Source: a virus | Strand: one strand, 5' to 3' | Virus record (IMG/VR): IMGVR_UViG_3300003322_000165 | Coordinates: 1-20,083 of that record | DNA: 20,083 nucleotides | Part shown: positions 16,267 through 20,083 of the stretch, one piece after another | Layout: each line of letters begins with the position of its first letter | Position numbering within the stretch: position 1 is the first letter of the stretch | Translations under genes and position numbers: made by a program | Notes under the pieces: model-generated | Told to the model about the DNA's origin: nothing | Database searches by the model: none | Seen by the model: only the letters and a program-made list of their open reading frames with translations

Positions 16267-16908
16267 TCAGAACTCCGCTTCGATGCCGCTGCCAGCGATG
16301 ATGATTTGCAGCCGGTTTGCCAGCATCACAGCGTGCGGATCGCTCATGTCAGCATCTGCGAGCTTGGCAACGATCTGCGTTGCTTCGTTCACGGTGAATG
16401 CGTTGCGATAGAGCGGTGCCAGGATGCCAGGGAGGCGAGCTTGCCAGAGCTGGCGAGACTTCTCGGAGAGAGTGCTAGCAGTAGCAGAGCCAGCGAACCA
16501 GGACAGGAGCGATTCCTTGGTGATGCGGCTGCGTTCACGCTCTTCAGCCCAGTAGCCGAGCAGAGCATCCACGGTGAACATGCGCGGCTCGATCGCTTGC
16601 AGGCTCATGCCTTCCTCTGCCAGCAGGGCAGCAAAGCGTTCCTGTGCGATCTCGTGGATGCGTGCTTGCACCAGGGATGCAAACTTGCTGCTGATGCCAC
16701 CAGCATCGATCAGAAGCGGCTGCTCGGGAACGAATGCGACACGATAGCGATTGCTGGCTTCGACAGGGTTCTTTTCCGTGCTGCGTGCACGCTTCTCCAG
16801 AGCGTAGAAGCCAGCAGGCGTAGGAGTGGGAACGGTGTAGATGGGCACGAGTGCGCTGGCGCTGGTTTCGTTGGTGGACAGTGCAGCGATGGAAACAGTT
16901 GCGTTCAT
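16267..16908 (-). CDS. Isolated phage protein of unknown function
   Basis: A 213-residue protein starting at ATG 16908 with GGAG about 8 bases upstream. It has a Thr/Ser/Pro-rich N-terminus (IYTVPTPTPAGFYALEKRAR), a middle with AFVPEQPLLIDAGGISSKFA, and a long helical C-terminal two thirds (LVQARIHEIAQERFAALLAE, SRQLWQARLPGILAPLYRN). No enzyme motif or membrane segment was seen. It stands apart from the late block, with a hairpin in its leader and its own terminator, so it probably forms its own transcript, possibly expressed at a different time. Its nearness to the candidate origin could mean a replication or early role, but nothing in the sequence shows that. Confidence 0.82.
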   Translation of the reverse strand: MNATVSIAALSTNETSASALVPIYTVPTPTPAGFYALEKRARSTEKNPVEASNRYRVAFVPEQPLLIDAGGISSKFASLVQARIHEIAQERFAALLAEEGMSLQAIEPRMFTVDALLGYWAEERERSRITKESLLSWFAGSATASTLSEKSRQLWQARLPGILAPLYRNAFTVNEATQIVAKLADADMSDPHAVMLANRLQIIIAGSGIEAEF

Positions 16909-16927
16909 TTCGAACTCCGTAGGAAGA

Positions 16928-16945
16928 CACTGCGAAATTGCAGTG
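16928..16945. promoter_or_regulatory. Inverted repeat in the leader of the isolated gene
   Basis: CACTGC-GAAATT-GCAGTG is a perfect 6-bp inverted repeat 20 bases upstream of the start at 16908. An overlapping second one, ATTGC-AGTGAT-GCAAT, covers 16937-16952. The pair could be an operator or two alternative leader hairpins. The role is not shown. Confidence 0.45.
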
Positions 16946-17070
16946 ATGCAATCCTAGCTGGTTGCTTGCTTGCTTTGTAGCCTGTTATTAGTCAAGTCTC
17001 GCTTCGTGAGTTGCGAATGCTTTCTGGCACAGGATTTGCTTTCTGCTGCAGCGCATCAATTGAACACGAA

Positions 17071-17085
17071 TGCGAATCATTCTCA
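17071..17085. promoter_or_regulatory. Fur-box-like palindrome
   Basis: TGCGAATCATTCTCA is a 7-1-7 palindrome with 6 of 7 arm positions matching, and it agrees at 12 of 15 positions with the Fur consensus TGATAATCATTATCA. It is 163 bases upstream of the isolated gene. One site of this size can arise by chance, so this is only a candidate. Confidence 0.25.
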
Positions 17086-17228
17086 TTTACATCTGCATTC
17101 AGAGTGAGCACTAACTTCTTGTGCGATGCAAACGCTATTAAGATCCTTTCTAAAAAGCTTTTGCAGAGTAAAGATGCTTCTGAAAAGCTTCAGTTCTCGC
17201 TGGAATCAGCAAATCGCCTTCTAATGCC

Positions 17229-17531
17229 GTAACAGCTGTAACTCTTGTAACTCTGTAACGCCGTAACAGGGCACCCCTTTTCGCCCTCCTCTTCTGGCTT
17301 CTCTCGATCCTATCTTTCTGCACACTCTTCCTAGCTTCTCCACTGTCTTTATCTCTCCTGCTATCTCTTTTGTTTTTATTTTTAATAATTTTAAAGACCC
17401 CTGAAAAAAGACAGGAACCAGAAGAGATAGCAGAGAAGATAGAATCGCAAGGAGCCCCTGCGCGACGGCCTGGAAGGGGGTAGGAGTTACAGGATTACGG
17501 GGTTACAGCAGTTACGGCGTTACGGGGTTAG
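17229..17531. repeat. Inverted iteron arrays around an A/T core, candidate replication origin
   Basis: The left arm has GTAAC at 17229, 17238, 17247, 17255 and 17263. The right arm has GTTAC at 17486, 17502, 17511 and 17519, with ATTAC at 17494 and GTTAG at 17527. Spacing is 8 or 9 bases in both arms, and the arms are mirror images. Between them the left side is pyrimidine-rich and the right purine-rich. CTGCTATCTCTTTTG (17358-17372) pairs with 17419-17433 at 14 of 15 positions. The centre (17368-17396) is almost all A/T. Phased iterons beside an A/T-rich melting region are typical of protein-dependent origins. A partition site or packaging site is the alternative. Confidence 0.75.
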
Positions 17532-17920
17532 ATGGCCTAGCTGAGATGCTAACTCGAGCCTTCAGCCGTCGTGCTGCACGTTCTCAACGCAGCTAAGATA
17601 GCAGCACAAGCTCACGCTAGCAGGGTTCATCACCCTGCACCCCATTGTGATTCTGCGATTCTCGCTAGTAAATGGCAATGTAATTTCCTGACGGAAATTC
17701 CAACTCGCTACGCTCGGCCATTGACAAGCTGCGATTCTCAATCCCTGCGGGGCGCGGTGACACCCTTACGCGTGATCTCGTGCCTACAGCCGTCGTTAGC
17801 ATCCTCCTCAATTCTATATCCTAACTAATGCAGCACACACCAGCAGATGCTAACTCAAAGAGAAGCACGGCGTCCCAGAAAGAACGCAGGCCGCGTTAAA
17901 CAGACTAGGTAGAAACCCTA
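17532..17920. other. Gene-free region with hairpins and short repeats
   Basis: No convincing gene. A rightward open frame at 17571-17828 lacks a ribosome site and is not called. Visible elements are hairpins GCAGGG-TTCATCA-CCCTGC (17620-17638) and AATTTCC-TGAC-GGAAATT (17682-17699), the latter inside an outer AATGGC/GCCATT pair (17671-17676 and 17718-17723). There are also repeats of CTGCGATTCTC (17653 and 17729), CAGCCGTCGT (two copies) and GATGCTAAC (three copies). It probably has a replication or regulatory role next to the iteron arrays, or could encode a small RNA. Confidence 0.5.
17544..17856. repeat. GATGCTAAC motif, two direct copies and one inverted
   Basis: AGATGCTAACTC occurs at 17544-17555 and 17845-17856, and GTTAGCATC, the inverted 9-base core, at 17795-17803. 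Three copies in about 300 bases between the iteron arrays and the rightward promoter suggest a binding site for a phage regulator or replication protein. The copies are seen; the binding is inferred. Confidence 0.5.
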
Positions 17921-17958
17921 TAGACACAGCTCTCGCATTCATGGTATAAAGCGAGAGC
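17921..17958 (+). promoter_or_regulatory. Rightward early promoter with an operator over the -10
   Basis: TAGACA (17921-17926) and TATAAA (17945-17950), 18 bases apart, match sigma70 -35 and -10 boxes at 5 of 6 each. GCTCTCGC (17929-17936) and GCGAGAGC (17951-17958) form a perfect 8-bp inverted repeat that brackets the -10. Transcription would start near 17957, about 84 bases before the first rightward gene. The repeat could be an operator, or a hairpin at the very start of the message. Confidence 0.65.
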
Positions 17959-18040
17959 CTGGAGCGCTGCTGCGCGTGTGGCGCGGAAACAACACTTCCT
18001 GGCATCTCTGATTAGATAGTAACTTAACTAGGAGTTCGTA

Positions 18041-18313
18041 ATGAACAGATTCACTGAACAGCTTCTCTCTGACGAGTTCTTTTATAACGAAAGTTTTCAC
18101 ATCGTGAATGCTCTCGGTCATGTATTTCAAATGGGAAGTCGTGGAAGCAATCCTTATAGCTCTGCGCCATTTGAGGCTATGCAGAATGCTAGTCTCACAG
18201 TTAATTGGATTGAGTACAAACTCACATTCGTTTGCCTGCTCGCAGCAATGTCCGATGAAGACATCGATGCATTCGTTGCTAGCTTCGCAGAACAGCAAGG
18301 AGAACAAGCATGA
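18041..18313 (+). CDS. Small early protein of unknown function
   Basis: A 90-residue protein starting at ATG 18041 with AGGAG 6 bases upstream. It is the first gene after the rightward promoter. The N-terminal part (MNRFTEQLLSDEFFYNESFH) is acidic and aromatic. The middle, VNWIEYKLTFVCLLAAM, has a mildly hydrophobic helix, and the C-terminus is acidic helix (SDEDIDAFVASFAEQQGEQ). There is no recognised motif. Small acidic first-in-operon early proteins of phages often bind host enzymes, but nothing here shows a target. It overlaps the next gene by 4 bases. Confidence 0.82.
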   Translation: MNRFTEQLLSDEFFYNESFHIVNALGHVFQMGSRGSNPYSSAPFEAMQNASLTVNWIEYKLTFVCLLAAMSDEDIDAFVASFAEQQGEQA

Positions 18314-18669
18314 CTATCTCTCTTTCCATCCTCAGCTTCGCTGACATCCTGCACCATGCAGCAGATCACTGCCTTGCTACTGGCACAGAAAAAACTCTGG
18401 AAGAGTCTCAAGGCAAGAACGGATTCAGCTGTCTTGCAATAAGCCAAGCAGTCTATCAACTTACTGGCAAGTATCCAGAAACACCAGAAGAGCGGGCTTG
18501 CCAGAATTGGTACAAGGATAACTTCCTTGGCTGGGATGACTATCGAGGAGCTGCATTGTTTATGCCAGATGAGAACGCAGACAACGGATATCCGTATCCG
18601 CTGCGGCAACAGATTCGCTACGCACATCTCAAACTAGCTGCTCTCATTGCAGAGGAGGAGTGCCTGTGA
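18310..18669 (+). CDS. Small early protein of unknown function
   Basis: A 119-residue protein starting at ATG 18310 in an ATGA overlap, with AAGGAG 9 bases upstream. It is helical at the N-terminus (SILSFADILHHAADHCLATG), carries a Trp/Tyr/Asp-rich middle (WYKDNFLGWDDYRGAALFM), and ends in a helix (YAHLKLAALIAEEECL). Two Cys and several His are present but do not form a clear metal motif. The family is not recognised. Its 3' end overlaps the next gene by 4 bases, so it belongs to the same operon. Confidence 0.82.
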   Translation: MTISLSILSFADILHHAADHCLATGTEKTLEESQGKNGFSCLAISQAVYQLTGKYPETPEERACQNWYKDNFLGWDDYRGAALFMPDENADNGYPYPLRQQIRYAHLKLAALIAEEECL

Positions 18670-19193
18670 ACATCTTCGTTCTTGATCGCGATCCTGCAAT
18701 CGCAGCTGCAATGCACTGTGACCAACATTTGCATAAGATGATTCTGGAGAGCGCACAGATGCTCAGCACTGCTGTGCGTTATTACTGTAGCTATCTGAAG
18801 AACTTCAATGGCTACTATAAGCCTACGCACATCAACCATCCTTGTACTAGCTGGGTAGCAGATAGCCGTAAAAATGCAGCGTGGCTTGTGCAACTCTGCT
18901 ATGCATTGGAAGCTGAGCGTCAAGCAGCGTGCAACTGCGCAGAGCATGCAAGCATGCAAGTTATTAAGCTCTTTGAGAGTGATGCGCTTGAATATGATTG
19001 CACTAGCTGGCCAATGCCAACACGTTTCGTCTTCGCTTGCCCGGCTGGCCTTGTAACTGCTAGCTCAGAATCTGTGCCCGCGTTGTATCAAAGCTACTAT
19101 CGATTCAAGAATCGTCAATGGAGCATTAGCAATGTAGGTCCGATGACGTGGAAGAATCGCAGCGTTCCGCAATTCATGACTGAAGGAGATTGA
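18666..19193 (+). CDS. Phage-conserved early protein (MNIFVLDxDPxxAAxxHCD family)
   Basis: I choose GTG 18666 (MNIFVLDRDP), giving 175 residues, over GTG 18660 (adds two residues): the GGAGGAG site is 5 bases from 18666, and the start then forms a GTGA overlap with the previous stop. The sequence has AAAMHCDQHLHKMILESAQM at 13-32, YYKPTHINHPCTSWVADSR at 50-68 and a late SYYRFKNRQW. This is a pattern I know from many phage hypothetical proteins, with conserved His/Cys/Lys near the start. Some relatives carry a pyrimidine-dimer glycosylase label, but I see no proof here, and T4 endonuclease V is different. The function is therefore open. DNA metabolism or nucleic-acid binding is possible. Confidence 0.8.
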   Translation: MNIFVLDRDPAIAAAMHCDQHLHKMILESAQMLSTAVRYYCSYLKNFNGYYKPTHINHPCTSWVADSRKNAAWLVQLCYALEAERQAACNCAEHASMQVIKLFESDALEYDCTSWPMPTRFVFACPAGLVTASSESVPALYQSYYRFKNRQWSISNVGPMTWKNRSVPQFMTEGD

Positions 19194-19194
19194 A

Positions 19195-19608
19195 ATGAAT
19201 CCTATCAAAACCATCACCACAGCAGCAGATGTTCAAGATGATCCTGCGCTGCGCATTCTCAAACGTGCAGCTCGGATTCTCAGCAAGCCTGAAGCGTGGA
19301 CAAAAAAGGCAGAAGCGCGCACAGAAACTGGCAAGGAAATTTTTTACGATAGCAACAGAGCTGTATGCTTCTGCAGCATGGGAGCAATCTGGCGCGCTCG
19401 AAAAGACATTCTCGGTACACAAGATTGCGACGATGATTACAGCGTGCTCCGTAAAGTAGTAAAGGGAGCGCACACTGGAATTGGTATCGTTGATTGGAAC
19501 GACGCTCCAGAGCGCACGCATGCAGAAGTGCTCGCAGCATTTCAAGAAGCGATCGCACAGCGAGAGCAAGATCTGATTGACTATGCGAACGGAAAGGAAT
19601 CGCAATGA
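19195..19608 (+). CDS. DUF6197-like early protein
   Basis: A 137-residue protein starting at ATG 19195, with AAGGAG 7 bases upstream and 1 base after the previous stop. It has the marks I associate with DUF6197: an early helix (LRILKRAARILSKPEAWTKK) with W35, AVCFCSMGAIWRA at 56-68, and WNDAPERTHAEVLAAFQEAI at 101-120. The family is widespread in phages and actinobacteria, and its role is not known. The Cys pair at 58 and 60 is part of the family's usual CxC pattern. The C-terminus is acidic helix. Its last 4 bases overlap the next gene. Confidence 0.82.
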   Translation: MNPIKTITTAADVQDDPALRILKRAARILSKPEAWTKKAEARTETGKEIFYDSNRAVCFCSMGAIWRARKDILGTQDCDDDYSVLRKVVKGAHTGIGIVDWNDAPERTHAEVLAAFQEAIAQREQDLIDYANGKESQ

Positions 19609-20021
19609 CTACTCGCCGCTTCAAACTCAAAGATATCTCCGTCCATTTCGGCTTTCTTGCTCCTGCGCCCGTTCGCAGCCAAGAAGAAACTGCTGCAATG
19701 CACGCTTTAATCGAGCAAGCAATGTTCGCAGCAATGAACACTATTCTCACGATCTACCCTGAGATTCAGCAAGTGGATCTGGTAGCAAAGACTCCTGATA
19801 TGCTAGTCAGTGAAGAAGAATTCCGTAAGCTCTGCGCAGAGAACGGAGCAGATCCTGAAGCTAGCATCGCAGACATGATCCGGCGGGGTCGTGTTGTAGA
19901 AGAAGTGCTAGCAACTATTTACAAGGCTCAAGGACGCACCTGGGAAGAAGCAGAACAAGAAAGCGCGGTCTCTGCTGGCGCCAGCGATCAGCTGCCTCCG
20001 CCTGGAACGCTTCTGAACTGA
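19605..20021 (+). CDS. Small early protein of unknown function
   Basis: A 138-residue protein starting at ATG 19605 in an ATGA overlap. The N-terminus (MTTRRFKLKDISVHFGFLAP) is basic. The middle helices (TAAMHALIEQAMFAAMNTIL) may associate, and the C-terminal half is acidic helix (SEEEFRKLCAENGADPEAS, AQGRTWEEAEQESAVSAG) ending in a Pro-rich tail. No motif was recognised. The stop is 8 bases before the next start. Confidence 0.82.
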   Translation: MTTRRFKLKDISVHFGFLAPAPVRSQEETAAMHALIEQAMFAAMNTILTIYPEIQQVDLVAKTPDMLVSEEEFRKLCAENGADPEASIADMIRRGRVVEEVLATIYKAQGRTWEEAEQESAVSAGASDQLPPPGTLLN

Positions 20022-20029
20022 AGGCAGCT

Positions 20030-20083
20030 ATGACTTATACTAACGGTGACCTCATTTGGTATGTCACACTTGCCATGCTATTC
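20030..20083 (+). CDS. Partial early gene, cut by the window edge
   Basis: An open frame from ATG 20030 has 18 codons (MTYTNGDLIWYVTLAMLF) to the right edge with no stop. AAGG lies 5 bases upstream. The hydrophobic run from I9 to F18 suggests an N-terminal membrane segment. Too little is visible to say more. Confidence 0.6.
   Translation, partial: MTYTNGDLIWYVTLAMLF

Larger units (their letters stand above)
16909..17228. other. Leader of the isolated gene and gene-free DNA
   Basis: No convincing gene. A short rightward open frame at 17011-17232 lacks a ribosome site and a good start and is not called. Seen here are the leader hairpin (16928-16945), a Fur-box-like palindrome (17071-17085), and a TTGACT on the minus strand (16990-16995) with no clear -10. 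The isolated gene must be transcribed from here. Confidence 0.5.

Noticed and set aside
16099-16980. A 293-codon plus-strand open frame
   Set aside because: It covers the isolated minus-strand gene, has no ribosome site, and includes the terminator and leader hairpin of that gene.
17011-17232. A 73-codon plus-strand open frame
   Set aside because: No ribosome site, a weak start, Cys/Ser/Phe-rich composition unlike the neighbours, and its end runs into the iteron array.
17620-17638. Possible T-arm of a tRNA (GCAGGG-TTCATCA-CCCTGC)
   Set aside because: The loop lacks the conserved A at the right place, and no matching acceptor stem or anticodon arm is found upstream.
17721-17726. TTGACA as a rightward -35 box
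   Set aside because: The bases 16-18 further on (around CCTGCG) do not resemble a -10 box.
17571-17828. An 85-codon plus-strand open frame
   Set aside because: It starts at GTG with no ribosome site and contains two strong hairpins and several repeats, so it looks non-coding.
1-20083. CRISPR array, transposon, integrase or toxin-antitoxin genes
   Set aside because: None was seen. The only phased repeats are the 8-9 base iterons and the short GCGAAGCG repeats, which are far too small and close for CRISPR.

Overview
The window is part of a tailed-bacteriophage genome. The order terminase, portal, scaffold, major capsid, adaptor, tail parts and putative ejection protein, with no visible tail-tube, sheath or tape-measure genes, fits a short-tailed (podovirus-type) phage. 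The major capsid resembles the SU10/DUF5309 group. The host cannot be named from the sequence. No integrase, repressor or ribosomal/host gene was seen.

Region 1 (1-15859, minus strand) is one tightly packed late block, read right to left. Its order is terminase small subunit, a beta-rich virion-like protein, a clan-A glycoside hydrolase, terminase large subunit, portal, a small head-region protein, scaffold, major capsid, a strong hairpin terminator, a head-associated protein, adaptor, a cluster of four small fibre/receptor-region proteins, a membrane-segment plus coiled-coil protein, a large nozzle-like protein, a small fibre-like protein, and a long Ser/Thr/Gln/Gly-rich protein that runs off the left edge. 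Many neighbours overlap by 1-14 bases (ATGA, TGATG), so translation is probably coupled.

Region 2 (15860-18040) is the control region. It holds one isolated minus-strand gene (16267-16908) with its own terminator, and about 1.1 kb of DNA without convincing genes. The centre of that DNA is a striking 300-bp imperfect palindrome (17229-17531). Five GTAAC iterons at 8-9 base spacing face six GTTAC-type iterons at the same spacing, and the DNA between them carries a 15-bp inverted repeat around an A/T-rich core. This is the best candidate for a replication origin. To its right are scattered short repeats, hairpins and a good sigma70-type promoter whose -10 box lies inside an 8-bp inverted repeat.

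Region 3 (18041-20083, plus strand) is a rightward operon of small, overlapping genes, probably early. Most are of unknown function. One belongs to a phage-conserved family beginning MNIFVLD..., one looks like DUF6197, and the last is cut by the right edge. The two gene blocks therefore diverge from the origin/control region, late virion genes to the left and early genes to the right.
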